DNA from: Skeletonema tropicum | Taxonomy: Eukaryota > Bacillariophyta > Thalassiosirophyceae > Thalassiosirales > Thalassiosiraceae | Assembly (NCBI GenBank): GCA_037178625.1 | Contig: CM074138.1 | Location: 310,001 to 374,000, forward strand | Direction: 5' to 3' | DNA: 64,000 nucleotides | In this document: in pieces, positions 42,463 through 52,845 of the stretch | Numbering within the stretch: the stretch's first letter is position 1 | Layout of the letters: each line of letters begins with the position of its first letter | Position numbers and translations under genes: made by a program | The notes under the pieces: generated by a model | Told to the model about the DNA's origin: nothing | The model's database searches: none | Seen by the model: the letters and a program-made list of their open reading frames with translations, nothing else

Positions 42463-45400
42463 ATGTGGGGTCTCCTTCGAGGCAACAAAAAAGAACCACT
42501 GAGGCAGCCACAAAAAGAAAGGAGAGAGCCTCCTCCAACACATCTACACCATCTCATCCACGGATATCGAAACGTTGAGGAAGTTCAAGCTCTGATCGAT
42601 GAATATCCTGATGCAGCGAAGGCGAAAGATGGATTTGGAAAACTGCCGCTGCATGTTGCCATCGAAAGAGATGCGCGGGCGGATGTGATACAACTGCTTA
42701 TCAAAGCATATCCTGATGCATTGAAGGAAACAAATAATTATGGAAACCTGCCTCTGCATGTTGCCATCGAAAGAGATGCGCGGGCAGATGTGATACAGCT
42801 GCTTATCAAAGCATGCCCTGATGCATTGAAGGAGAAAGATGGATTTGGAAACCTGCCTCTGCATGTTGCCATCGAAAGAGATGCGCGGGCAGATGTGATA
42901 CAGCTGCTTATCAAAGCATGCCCTGATGCATTGAAGGAGAAAGATGGATTTGGAAAACTGCCGCTGCATGTTGCCATCGAAAAAGGTGCGCCGGCACAGA
43001 TGTATGTTAACGAATGTCCTGATGCATTGAAGGAAACAGATAATGATGGAAACCTGCCGTTGCATGTTGCCATAAAAAATGCTGCGTCTATGGATATGAT
43101 ACAGCTGCTTGTCAAAGCATATCCTGATGCATTGAAGAAGAAAGATCAAGATGGAAAGTTGCCGCTGCATATTGCCATTTCATACCGTGCGTCTGTGGAT
43201 GTGATACGGCTGCTTGACAGAAAATATCCGGACGCAGTGAGGGAGAAAGATCAAGATGGAATGCTACCGCTGCATGTTGCCTCGGGGAAAGGCATGCCTA
43301 GGAAAGTGGTGCAGCTAATCATTCAATCATATCCTGATGCAGTGAAGGCGAAAAATAAGTGGAACAATCTGCCTCTGCATGTTGCCATCGAAAAAGGTGC
43401 GTCTGTGGAAGTGATACAGCTGCTTGTCAAAGAGTATCCTGATGCATTGAAGGAGAAAAATATTAATGAAGTACTCCCGCTGCATGCTGCTACCAGACAT
43501 GGTGCGTCTTTGGAAGTGATACAGCTGCTTATCAAAGCATGCCCTGATGCATTGAAGGAGAAAGATCAAGATGGAAACTTGCCGCTGCATATTGCCGCCG
43601 AAGAAAGTGCGTCGATAGAAATAATACAGCTGTATGTTACCGAATATCCTGATGCAGTGAAGGAGAAAACTAAATATGGAAGCCTGCCGCTGCATAATGC
43701 CATCGAAAAAGGTTCTTCGATAGAAGTGATACAGCTACTTGTTACCGAATATCCTGCTGCAGTGAAGGAGAAAACTCAATATGGAAGCCTGCCGCTGCAT
43801 AATGCCATCGAAAAAGGTTCTTCGATAGAAGTGATACAGCTACTTGTTACCGAATATCCTGCTGCAGTGAAGGAGAAAACTCAATATGGGAACCTGCCTT
43901 TGAATGCTGCAATCGAAAAAGCTGCGCCTGTGCAAGTGATACAGCTGCTTGTTAAAGAATATCCTGATGCAGTCGAGGAGAAAGACAGAAAGGGAAGACT
44001 GCCGCTGCATATTGCCATCTCATTCCGTGCGTCTGTGGAAGTGATACAGCTGCTTGTCAAAGAATATCCTGATGCAGTCAAGGAGACAGATCAATATGGG
44101 AACCTTCCGCTGCATATCGCCATCTCATTTCTTGCGCCGGCGGAAGTGATACAGCTGCTTGTCAACAAATATCCTGGTGCAGCGAAGGAGAAAGATCAAG
44201 ATGGAAAGTTGCCGCTGCATAGTGCCATCTCATATGCGCCGTTGGAAATGATACAACTGCTGGTCAAAGAGTATCCTGATGCAGTGAAGGAGAAAACTCA
44301 AGATGGAAACTTGCCGCTGCATATTGCCATCTCATTTCGTGCGCCGGTGGATGTGGTAAAGCTGCTTATCAACAAATATCCGGACGCAGTGAAGGAGAAA
44401 GATATGTTAGGATACCTGCCACTGCATATTGCCATTTCATACCGTGCGTCGGCGCAAGAGATACAGCTGTATGTTACTGCATATCCTGATGCATTGAAGG
44501 TGAAAAATCAAGATGGAAACTTGCCGCTGCATATTGCCATAAAAAAAGGTGCGTCGGACGAAGTGATACAGCTGCTTGCCAAAGAATATCCTGATGCATT
44601 GAAGGAGAAAGATCAAGATGGAAACTTGCCGCTGCATGTTGCAATCGAAAAAGGTGCGCCGGCGGATGTGATACAGATGTATGTTACCGAATGTCCTGAT
44701 GCATTGAAGGAAAAAGATAATGATGGAAACCTGCCGTTGCATATTGCCATCAAAAAAGCTGCGTCTATGGATATGATACAGCTGCTTGTCAAAGAATATC
44801 CTGATGCATTGAAGGAGAAAGATCAAGATGGAAACCTGCCGCTGCATATTGCCGCCGAAGAAAGTGCGTCGATAGAAGTGATACAGCTGTATGTTACCAA
44901 ATATCCTGCTGCAGTGAAGGAGAAAACTCAATATGGAAACCTGCCGCTGCATATTGCCGTAAAAAAAGGTGCGTCGGCGGAAGTGATACAACTACTTTTT
45001 CAAGAATATCCTGATGCTGTGAAGGAAAAAGATGAAGGTGGAAACCTGCCGATATCTAATCCTCGAATGAAAGAAATATATGACAGGTCCGTTACGGAAG
45101 ACAAAGATGATTGTATACTCAGCAACGAAAGCACTGAAGAAGGGCATGGAGACGAGGAGAATCTTCATACCCTCTCCAACAGAGGTGGAAGTGGTGAAGC
45201 CAAATTCGATTCTACCAATGTTAATGATTCCACAATGGGAGAGATTGCATCTCAAGAGAATATTGATCCTGATTTTGTCCGTCTTCGTAATGCCAAGAGT
45301 GAAATGGAACTTATAAGACAAGAACTAAGATACGCCAGCGAGGAGGATGTTGGCATTCTGAAGGCTCGTTTGCTTCAGCTGGCGACATTTGTGTATTCTC

Positions 45401-47172
45401 ACGAAAGACATTCTAATGTTGAAGTTGATGAGCAAGGCAACGAAAGCAACATTGGTGATGACACGGCAGTACGCAGTTCACGTCGTCAAGTACGTATGGA
45501 TCCAGATTTACTCAGTCGTTTTCGTAATGCCAAGAGTGAAATGGAACTTCTAAGACTAGAACTAAGTGTTGCCAGCGAGGAGGAAGTTGGCATCTTGAAG
45601 GCTCGTTTGCTCCAGCTGGCGACATTTGTGTCTCATCACGAAGGACATTATAATGTTGAAGATGATGAGGTCATGTCATCCTTGGAAGATGCTCCTGTTG
45701 TAGAAGGTGGAGATGAGGCGGAAGGCGGTCAGAAAGGCGGTCAGAGGACAGCTAAAGATAACGAGGAGGAAGGCAAGGACAACGAGGGCGACGCCAATCG
45801 TGACCAAGATGGAGGAGGTGATCAAACGCCAAACCCTGCCGGTAGGGAAGCTGATGATAATGGGGAGCAAGGCCAGAACCAGAACGACACTATTGACCAA
45901 GGCGGGGGGGGTGCCCAACCGCCACAGGGTGGACCGGTGGGAAACGCAGGGAGGAACCTTCATTGCAACTGTCAAGGGAGATACAAGTTATTCGACAATT
46001 ATTTCAATGTCGGCATCAATGATTATGTAGGAGATTTGACCCAATTGCAAAACTTGGGTACCTTCGACGAAAGGTTATTGGTTCCTGCGCTCTTTTACCT
46101 TGCAGGTGTAACGAGAGAACCAGGGCATGTTTTCGGAACAGCAGTGAATGCTCCTGAGATGATAAATTTGTCATTGTTGCTAAGGAAGCTGCGAGGTCAC
46201 AAATACAACATTTATGAATGCAGTCTTCTGGCACTAGGTGATCTTCGTCAATGGGAAGACGGCTCAGTTTTGAGTCTTCTGGCACAACATTCGGCTGTTT
46301 TATGGAAAGCATTGCTTGCCCTTTTTCTCCAGGTCGCGCTATTGTATGTTCTGATGTTTCACAATATCTCTACACATGTCAGTAACAGCGGTACTTTGTG
46401 GCTCAATGATGGATATAAAATCTCCGTTGTCGTTGCAACAACTTTTTTCTTCGTAAGCCGTGTTAAAGCGGAACATCGAAATGCAAAAAATTTTCGGTCC
46501 GTATTCGAAAGAAGCACCAATATTCTTGGAAGAGGCACCCCTACCCTTAAGAAAATCCGAAAGGTGCTGCTGAGGATTAACATCTTTGTTAATGGGTTTC
46601 TAGGTCTTGGTGGTTTGATTGTCGCCTTCAACGTTTATTTTCTGCTGCGTCAAGCCTCTGTAAATGACGCGATGGTCAATAGCCTGTCGCTCTTTTTCAT
46701 CCTTGAAATGGATGATTTGATGGCACCGAGTTGGGATGACCATGAATTGAGTTCTTACATTTCTATCAATGTATTTGACTATGTTGTGACATGTTCATTG
46801 GATCTTCAGCAAAATCCAACACCAGTATATTATAGGACTGTTAGAGTCGAAATCACGAACTCTAACGTCACACAAGTGGGCACCAGGGAGACGATCAGGC
46901 CTGGTAATAACGAAGATTATTTTCGCCTATTGGACAGTAATGATCAGGTCTTGATGAACACGGGCGGCGATTCGGTTATAGCATTATCCTGGAAAAGGAT
47001 TACTGACGAAGTAGAAGTAGTGGTGAGATTTCAAATTAGTGGAGTTAGGGCACGTGACTTCTCCACGGCACGTGACTTTTTTGATTGCATCAAAGACTTT
47101 CATTGTGTAAAGAGAACGTCGGGACAGAAGAATCTGTTGCCCCTTCCAGTCAGAAATCTGGCGATGGGATAA
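42463..47172 (+). CDS. Giant ankyrin-repeat protein with C-terminal transmembrane region
   Basis: The frame is open from 42274, but the first in-frame ATG is 42463, giving about 1569 aa. There are 23 tandem 35-aa repeats with core LPLHIAIEKGASVEVIQLLV plus partial units at both ends (about 42560-45060). One unit is 5 aa short (ending QMYVNECPDAL). Two neighbouring units near 43680-43890 are almost identical in DNA. A charged linker with two copies of SEEDVGILKARLLQLATFV follows, then an acidic Gly/Asp/Gln-rich stretch. The C-terminal third has three hydrophobic segments (WKALLALFLQVALLYVLMF, ISVVVATTFFFVS, FVNGFLGLGGLIVAF). It is a membrane-anchored ankyrin scaffold of unknown function. It converges on the CLN3-like gene; a short broken paralogue lies at 30709-31833. 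Confidence 0.85.
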   Translation: MWGLLRGNKKEPLRQPQKERREPPPTHLHHLIHGYRNVEEVQALIDEYPDAAKAKDGFGKLPLHVAIERDARADVIQLLIKAYPDALKETNNYGNLPLHVAIERDARADVIQLLIKACPDALKEKDGFGNLPLHVAIERDARADVIQLLIKACPDALKEKDGFGKLPLHVAIEKGAPAQMYVNECPDALKETDNDGNLPLHVAIKNAASMDMIQLLVKAYPDALKKKDQDGKLPLHIAISYRASVDVIRLLDRKYPDAVREKDQDGMLPLHVASGKGMPRKVVQLIIQSYPDAVKAKNKWNNLPLHVAIEKGASVEVIQLLVKEYPDALKEKNINEVLPLHAATRHGASLEVIQLLIKACPDALKEKDQDGNLPLHIAAEESASIEIIQLYVTEYPDAVKEKTKYGSLPLHNAIEKGSSIEVIQLLVTEYPAAVKEKTQYGSLPLHNAIEKGSSIEVIQLLVTEYPAAVKEKTQYGNLPLNAAIEKAAPVQVIQLLVKEYPDAVEEKDRKGRLPLHIAISFRASVEVIQLLVKEYPDAVKETDQYGNLPLHIAISFLAPAEVIQLLVNKYPGAAKEKDQDGKLPLHSAISYAPLEMIQLLVKEYPDAVKEKTQDGNLPLHIAISFRAPVDVVKLLINKYPDAVKEKDMLGYLPLHIAISYRASAQEIQLYVTAYPDALKVKNQDGNLPLHIAIKKGASDEVIQLLAKEYPDALKEKDQDGNLPLHVAIEKGAPADVIQMYVTECPDALKEKDNDGNLPLHIAIKKAASMDMIQLLVKEYPDALKEKDQDGNLPLHIAAEESASIEVIQLYVTKYPAAVKEKTQYGNLPLHIAVKKGASAEVIQLLFQEYPDAVKEKDEGGNLPISNPRMKEIYDRSVTEDKDDCILSNESTEEGHGDEENLHTLSNRGGSGEAKFDSTNVNDSTMGEIASQENIDPDFVRLRNAKSEMELIRQELRYASEEDVGILKARLLQLATFVYSHERHSNVEVDEQGNESNIGDDTAVRSSRRQVRMDPDLLSRFRNAKSEMELLRLELSVASEEEVGILKARLLQLATFVSHHEGHYNVEDDEVMSSLEDAPVVEGGDEAEGGQKGGQRTAKDNEEEGKDNEGDANRDQDGGGDQTPNPAGREADDNGEQGQNQNDTIDQGGGGAQPPQGGPVGNAGRNLHCNCQGRYKLFDNYFNVGINDYVGDLTQLQNLGTFDERLLVPALFYLAGVTREPGHVFGTAVNAPEMINLSLLLRKLRGHKYNIYECSLLALGDLRQWEDGSVLSLLAQHSAVLWKALLALFLQVALLYVLMFHNISTHVSNSGTLWLNDGYKISVVVATTFFFVSRVKAEHRNAKNFRSVFERSTNILGRGTPTLKKIRKVLLRINIFVNGFLGLGGLIVAFNVYFLLRQASVNDAMVNSLSLFFILEMDDLMAPSWDDHELSSYISINVFDYVVTCSLDLQQNPTPVYYRTVRVEITNSNVTQVGTRETIRPGNNEDYFRLLDSNDQVLMNTGGDSVIALSWKRITDEVEVVVRFQISGVRARDFSTARDFFDCIKDFHCVKRTSGQKNLLPLPVRNLAMG

Positions 47173-47315
47173 ATTCTGTACAGACTTTTAGGGAGAAATC
47201 CTTCAAAATGCCTAACTGTGTACTGAAAATCAGGATGAACCCTGGTTGTGGAGCTGACTTCTACATAGTAATCCTAATAATTTCTGTATCTATACATTTC
47301 AACAATTCTCATCTG

Positions 47316-49048
47316 TCATAATGGACAGTTGACAACTGCACCATCAATTCCATTCCTTTGATATATACAACTCTGGATGAATAAGGAAGAAATGTCCGCA
47401 ACAAGGATCCCTACCGAGTCAGCGACACTCGCACTACTGAGAGCAAACTCTCGCAACTCTGTTGGCATGTCTGCATTGATTCTATTATAGCCTTGAACGT
47501 AGACTCCACCACCCAGTAACCCCACGACAAAGCATAGAAGTAACAACGAGTAATCATACCAAAAGTGATGAACGCTGATACTCCAAAAGATACACAAGTT
47601 GACCAGCTGCAACATTGGCATCACCCATAGCATTGTCAATGACACAGTGAGCAGATTTCCAGACGATCTGGAAACAAAGACGCCTACCTGGTAGGTCCAA
47701 TTCGCGTAGTGATAAAATTGAGATCTAGCCGATGTTGATGTTACAGGAAAACCTATCGCTGGCCACACTCCTGCTTGCTAGAGTATTGTTCATGTTAGAG
47801 ATAGACAACATATGTACTCGCGAGAACTACAGAAAGCAACCTCGCAATGACTTACCATCATGTATTCGGTCATGTAGACGAAGAAGAGAGGAATCATATA
47901 CGGCCATAGAGAAAACACAGTTTGGAAACGTTCCCACGCTGTCATTTGATGGACTGATTTCGTTGCCGTAGTTGTCGATGCGGATGAGTACTGTGATAAC
48001 AGTGTAGGAGAACCATTTTCCTCCTCCCCATCTTGTAGTTGCATCACCATTTCCAACGATGATCGTTGTTCATTCAACTCTTCCACTCCATCTGCTTCCG
48101 TTGACAATGATGCACACCTCTCACCCTCCAATCTATGTCGTGACGCTGCTTCTTCCAACCGAATATCCATCTCATACAACCCTGTAAAATAAATACGATA
48201 ATATACCATGGCAAATAATATCGCACTCCAAACAATGTAACTCAGCCCCCACCCGAAAAGTTCTGCGAGGAGTGATTTGTAGGCATAGCCGACTATTCCG
48301 GCAAGACCTGTCCCGGAGGCAAAGGCTGTGATGCATTTTCGTTGTTGTTTTTCAGTTTTCATTAGTGTAGCTGAAGAGGAGGATTGTTCATTGTTGTTTG
48401 CATGTGTGTTGTTGTGTTCTTCTTCATGTGCAAAAAGTCCTTCAGTCGATATCGTCATCAGACTCGAATCGAACATTGTTATCATTATCAACTGCAGAGT
48501 ACGAATCCATCGACGATGACGATGCGGAAGTTGAAGAAAGTTTTGGAAGCAAACTACCATCAAACTTTCCAGCAAGTGCCAATAAAGACGCTTCACCCAA
48601 GCTACATTGGAATGACATGAATGATACCCCCAGCAATTCTAGCACAAGACCATATTGCGCTAGAGTATTATCATTTGCTGCATTATTACCATCATTCTCA
48701 TCACCATCACCATCACTGCTTGACGACAATTCATCATTAAACAAGCCACCCAAACCAACCAATAAGCACGCCAACCCCATCGCCAAACTAGCCATCTTTA
48801 TCCGTCTCCTATAACTCACTCTATGAAACCAACACGGAGCAGTCATCCTTGGCCAACAGGCCGGGCAATTGATTGGCTAAAAAGACGAGTGCGACACCCC
48901 CGCTGGAGATGTTGGTGGCGCATGCTAGCATGAGGACCCAGGGTGCGTTGTTGAGGAGGCCGAGGAGCCAGAAGGATTGGATTGCGAGTTTTGTATCGTC
49001 ATTATTATCATTAGTTTGAGTTGTGGCGGTGTTTCTATTGTTTGTCAT
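47316..49048 (-). CDS. CLN3 (battenin)-family membrane protein, frame broken in two places
   Basis: Starting at ATG 49048 (MTNNRNTATTQ), the pieces match CLN3: AIQSFWLLGLLNNAPWVLML, LVFLANQLPGLLAK, MASLAMGLACLLVGLGGLFN, SFQCSLGEASLLALAGKF, AFASGTGLAGIVGYAYKSLL, AWERFQTVFSLWPYMIPLFF and YMTEYMM. After a clear 78-nt intron (47778-47855, GTAAGTC...CTAG) come QAGVWPAIGFPV, YQVGVFVSRSSGN and LREFALSSASVADSVGI. CLN3 proteins are multi-pass lysosomal or vacuolar membrane proteins. Two segments absent from the duplicate at 29480-30633 (46 nt after LPGLLAK near 48845, and about 43 nt near 48470) disrupt the frame. They are either tiny introns or lesions. Intactness is therefore uncertain. Confidence 0.8.
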
Positions 49049-49324
49049 GGCGATATTATGTGGCCGTGTCAATTGTTAACATATGCAGTATCACAAACGT
49101 GTTCTGCAGCTCAGAGCTCGTGGACGCCTTCACTTTTCAACTTTAGCTCTTCAGTTGCTACTCTATTCGCATCCAGTCTCTCCGAAGAATCACTGACGGT
49201 TATTGTGTTAGAGACGCAGCTTGCGGACGCCTACCTCCAGCTCTTCAGTGCCAGTAATTACCTATCATACCGCAGAACTTGTGTCGATGTCGTCATTGCG
49301 ATCTGCTCTTGCAAAAATTGGCTG

Positions 49325-50095
49325 AAAATTGGTCTCGTCTCAGAGCGGGGGCGTAGGTGCCCTCTTGCCCCCAAACAAGAGGAATTCGCCCCAAGACAAG
49401 CGTTTTTCTTGATGAATAGTAGTACTTTACATATCTGTTTGGAGAAGCGAATAACGAAGCCAAAATATGAGAGCAAGCCCTCTATCCCGAAACAATGCTA
49501 CGTCAGAGCAGATGAGAGGCGGTACCATAGCATGGATGGTATCTCATTGCATTATTCAGCGTTCACATTCAGTGGCTCGATAAATCCAATCCTCCGAAGA
49601 CGATGAGGTAATAAGCAAAAGCGCTACACTCGATACATTTTCTTACTAGAGCGCAGCAAGACTCCTCCAGCATCAGATCGCGCCGATGCTTCCTCCTCGA
49701 TAGCACATCTTGTGCAATACTTCTCGTGTAAACATGAAGCGGCAACTGCTGCCGATGATGTCTCTTCCTCCATGACATTTTCGGATCCTCTTTATCTCGC
49801 TAGGCATTTTCATATTGGGATAGGTAAAGACGGCGACAATAGCAGTACGAAAGCACGTCCATCGGCGCCAATTGAATTACTAATACCAGAAACACGGGTT
49901 GGTTTGTATACATATCAGCTTCGAGTAGTGTTGAAGAACTTTGCACAACTGAAAAAAGACGGTAGCACAGCATCGTCAGCTGCTGCTAATACAGAATCAG
50001 TACTTATTGATGGATCAACTCGACAATCTACTTTTATCTCCACCGTCCTTGGTTAAATCAACAGATCCGAAAGTAAGAAGAGGAGATTCATACAA
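49325..50095 (+). pseudogene. Inverted partial copy of the lumen-protein gene and its promoter
   Basis: 49325-49490 mirrors the promoter at 20700-20860. From about 49660 the + strand reads SIRSRRCFLLDSTSC (compare SISSTRRSFLDRCTSC), then DPLYLARHFHIGIGKDGDNS, RPSAPIELLIPETRVGLYTY and, in another frame, DQLDNLLLSPPSLVKSTDPK. These match the first half of the 19490-20554 protein. Stops and frame changes remove any coding ability. The second half is missing. Confidence 0.85.
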
Positions 50096-50209
50096 CTTGG
50101 TCGGCAGCTGGGCAGAAGCTTGTTGCGAAGATTATCTGCTCATTGAGTTTGTATCCGTAATTTGTCGCACACATTGTATCCTTTCTTTCCTTTCATTCAA
50201 TCTTTGTCT

Positions 50210-50490
50210 CATTCCAGAGCTTTTCTCTCCAGAGTATAAGATCTCATCAGTAGCCTTCGCTTTCTTTATGTCCTTTTTTAATGCATTCTCAAACACTAAG
50301 GAATGAGCGTGATTGATAGTTCTGCCAGTATCATCTAGTACGAAGCAATTTCAGCATTTCCTTTACGACCAAATCCTCGTCCGTCTTCCTTTTTGCGTAT
50401 GTGTAATATCTTCTGTATCACGATGAAGCCGTCGCATTTCCGCCTCGATATCCGGACGCGTGAAAGAGAAAGATAATTATGGTAGACTAC
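50210..50490. repeat. 280-bp repeat, copy 1 (other copy 55178-55462)
   Basis: Both copies share CCAGAGCTTTTCTCTCCAGA, AAGGAATGAGCGTGATTG, AAATCCTCGTCCGTCTTCC and GAAAGAGAAAGATAATTATG. The reverse strand of the second copy reads LDIEAEMRWLHRDIQDITHT and NALKEDIKKAKATDEV, so this is probably a relic of an unidentified coding sequence. Confidence 0.7.
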
Positions 50491-50668
50491 CATACCTCTT
50501 CATATTAAGCTTGCACTTTAGCAATGGATGAGGAGCAAAACAGATAATTTTGATCAGATCAATACAATCCTAATCTTCAACAATTACAACTCTCTAGCTA
50601 GAAGTAATATCTAGAATTAATATACTTAACAGAAATTTTAATAGAAGTACATTTCAACACATTTTCTT

Positions 50669-52481
50669 TCAAGTTGTGCGAGCAAAGGGATAGGCAGGCA
50701 CACTTTCAAGAGCTTCAATCATGGCTTCACGAGAGCCATCCACACCCAAGCCGACCTCTGCAAGCTTCATCCTTAGCTCATTCACACTCAATACAGAGAG
50801 GCTACCATCATTTTCTTCTTCGCTGCCTTTTGCCTTCCTGCAAAAGGCGGCGAAAACATCCTTCAAGACAGATCCGGGCACACCGTCATATGAAAGTTTC
50901 TGGGAGGCAACTTTATTCTCCACGAGGAAATCCACAACTACTTCCTTGAGGAGAGCAAGGTTGAGTGCATCAGCATATAGCAACATGTCAATCGCATTGT
51001 CAATCGTGATTTCGTTTGATTTGATATATATAAGCCGCCTCGGCCTCCAACTTTAGATTGATCATGTCATACTTATTTGCAGCATCGATGATATCTTTGG
51101 CGTGAGCGATGAGATCTTCCTCCGCAACGTCCCCCCCGTATACATAGTACAATAAGTGGTGAAAGATGGTTGGCTTGACTTCGGGGATTGATACTGTCGT
51201 GATCTTCTCGTCATTTGAGGTGACAAGAGAGGCAAGCATGGGGGCACATCCTTGTAAGATACTCAAGTGAGCGTAGAATGTACTGGACGCTGCATCATCT
51301 CCAACGTCAACTTCTTCATCTTCATGTGCGTCCGCACAGTTGACTTCAAAGCGCACATCTGCTGTCTCCTCGTCGAGGAACATTTTCCTAATCATGCTAC
51401 TCGTAGGGTTGCTTGGAATGAATGGAGAAGGAGAAGCAACGCCGAGGCCGTTCTCGTTCTTTGGGGCAACGACGATTGCCAAGGTGCCATCATCATCAAG
51501 GATGTTATTTGATGGATCCAAGATGATTGAGCGGGCGCAGATCCTGTGCCATACTGTGCCAAGAGTCATCTCCTTCGTGAACTTCACGTTTTGATGCTTG
51601 TCGAGAATGGACACTTGAAATGAAGGCGAGCCGAATTGCTCCAGGGGACGCAGTTGCTCTATCCGTTGCCATAGGGATAAAGACCATTCTTCCTTTGTGA
51701 TCTGTGTACATTTCACGCACTTTCTCTCTCATGATCTTATCTTGCTTTGAAGGACTCAATGAGAGCGTCGCCAACAAGCTGAGGATTCATCCCTCTTGTC
51801 GGCGGGAAGAGAATCGAGATAGTCTTTACTGATGATAGCCATTTTTTCTGCGATAGATAGGCGGTGTCGGTGCGAGGCGAGGAGCTGCTTATTTGCGAAT
51901 GGTAGTGCTACTCTCGCTCTTGACAGAGTGTTATGATGTACGCTGGATGGAATGAATGCACTCAGCTATGGCTAGGTACTTTCACTTAGTGGCGGAGTGA
52001 TGATGAAAAGAATGTATCTAACTTATGTATCTATCCTTTTCCCCCTTTTTGACATCTTCCTTTGAGCGAGAAAAGAATGATTCTTTTAGCATCTTATTCA
52101 GGGCCTTTTGGAGCGGCGTTGCGTCCATTCAAGAAAGAAACTTTACGTTTTGATGCTTGTCAAGGATGGACACTTGCAATGAAGGCGAGCTGAATTGCTC
52201 CAAGGGACGCTGTTGCTGTAGGGATATTGCTAGAAATGCCACACCCTCTGGATCCGTGTCTAATTGATTATAACCACCAGGATAAATATTAAAGTTGAAC
52301 GGATTACTCCCATAATATGTGAATTCAGGCGACTGATGCATTTGCTAGTTACGAAAGAAAAGTCCCTTCCGAAAGGAAGGTCGGCGAACCGATGAAATAG
52401 AATCTTGACATCATCCCCAGAGCGGGTGTATTCCCCCACATCTAGTGTTAATGCGGGCCGATGATAGAGTTTGGGCGACAT
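50669..52481 (-). pseudogene. MATH-BTB-SAP gene, copy B, broken and interrupted
   Basis: From ATG 52481 (MSPKLYHRP) the N-terminal part matches the other copies but shifts frame near 52350. A MATH segment (IYPGGYNQLDTDPEG, SILDKHQNVKF) is present at 52341-52140 and again at about 51640-51580. Between them lies foreign sequence, including the 52015-52130 block. The BTB half is intact (EETADVRFEVNCADAHEDEE, FHHLLYYVYGGDVAEEDLIA) until an ATAT insertion near 51030 breaks AAYIK. The SAP-like tail continues in another frame to 50669. It is divergent from copy G across the palindromic promoter. Confidence 0.8.
52015..52130. repeat. Duplicated block, partner of 57480-57596
   Basis: Both copies include ATCCTTTTCCCCCTTTT, GACATCTTCCTTTGAG and TTTTGGAGCGGCGTTGCGTC. 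The minus strand encodes the short peptide MDATPLQKALNK, then LKESFFS, in both. Its function is unknown. Confidence 0.7.
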
Positions 52482-52845
52482 CTTTATCAATATTGATTGA
52501 ATGTGATGATTGCTCCTCACTCTCTCAATAATGAAAGAGCTGTTTCTCTCAACAATGAAAGAGCCGTTGCTTGTGAAACGACTTCTGAACGAAGAGAGGA
52601 TCGAGGAAGGAACCCGACTCAACTCGCTGAGGGGGGAAACCCTTTTCATCCCTTTTTATTCCCCCTCATCCTCTTACCTACACACTAAAAGATAAGATGA
52701 CAAAAGGGGGTTGGAAGGGCTCCCCCCTCAGCGAGCATTTGAGTCGGGTTTTTCTTCCTCGATCCTCACCTGCTCACAAGCGCAACGGCTCTTTCATTAC
52801 AGAGAGAGGACGAGCAATCATCACATTGAATCAATATTGGTAAAG
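52482..52845. promoter_or_regulatory. Palindromic bidirectional promoter, second copy
   Basis: The left arm (about 52490-52660, AGGATCGAGGAAGGAACC and CTCGCTGAGG) and right arm (about 52690-52840, CCTCAGCGAGCATTTGAGTC and TTCCTCGATCCTC) are inverse complements, as at 27108-27479. It separates copy B from copy G. Confidence 0.7.

Noticed and set aside
42544..44991. Long minus-strand ORFs (up to 208 aa) opposite the ankyrin repeats
   Set aside because: They repeat with the same 105-bp period as the ankyrin units and are mirror products of the repeated coding DNA.
42600..45060. Regular 105-bp repeats as a possible CRISPR or satellite array
   Set aside because: The repeats stay in frame, encode ankyrin motifs and have no unique spacers.
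48840..48890. 46-nt extra segment in CLN3 as a definite intron
   Set aside because: No GT-AG pair of this length restores the ancestral protein exactly; a 40-nt GTGTTG...AAAG option exists but is too short to accept without cDNA.
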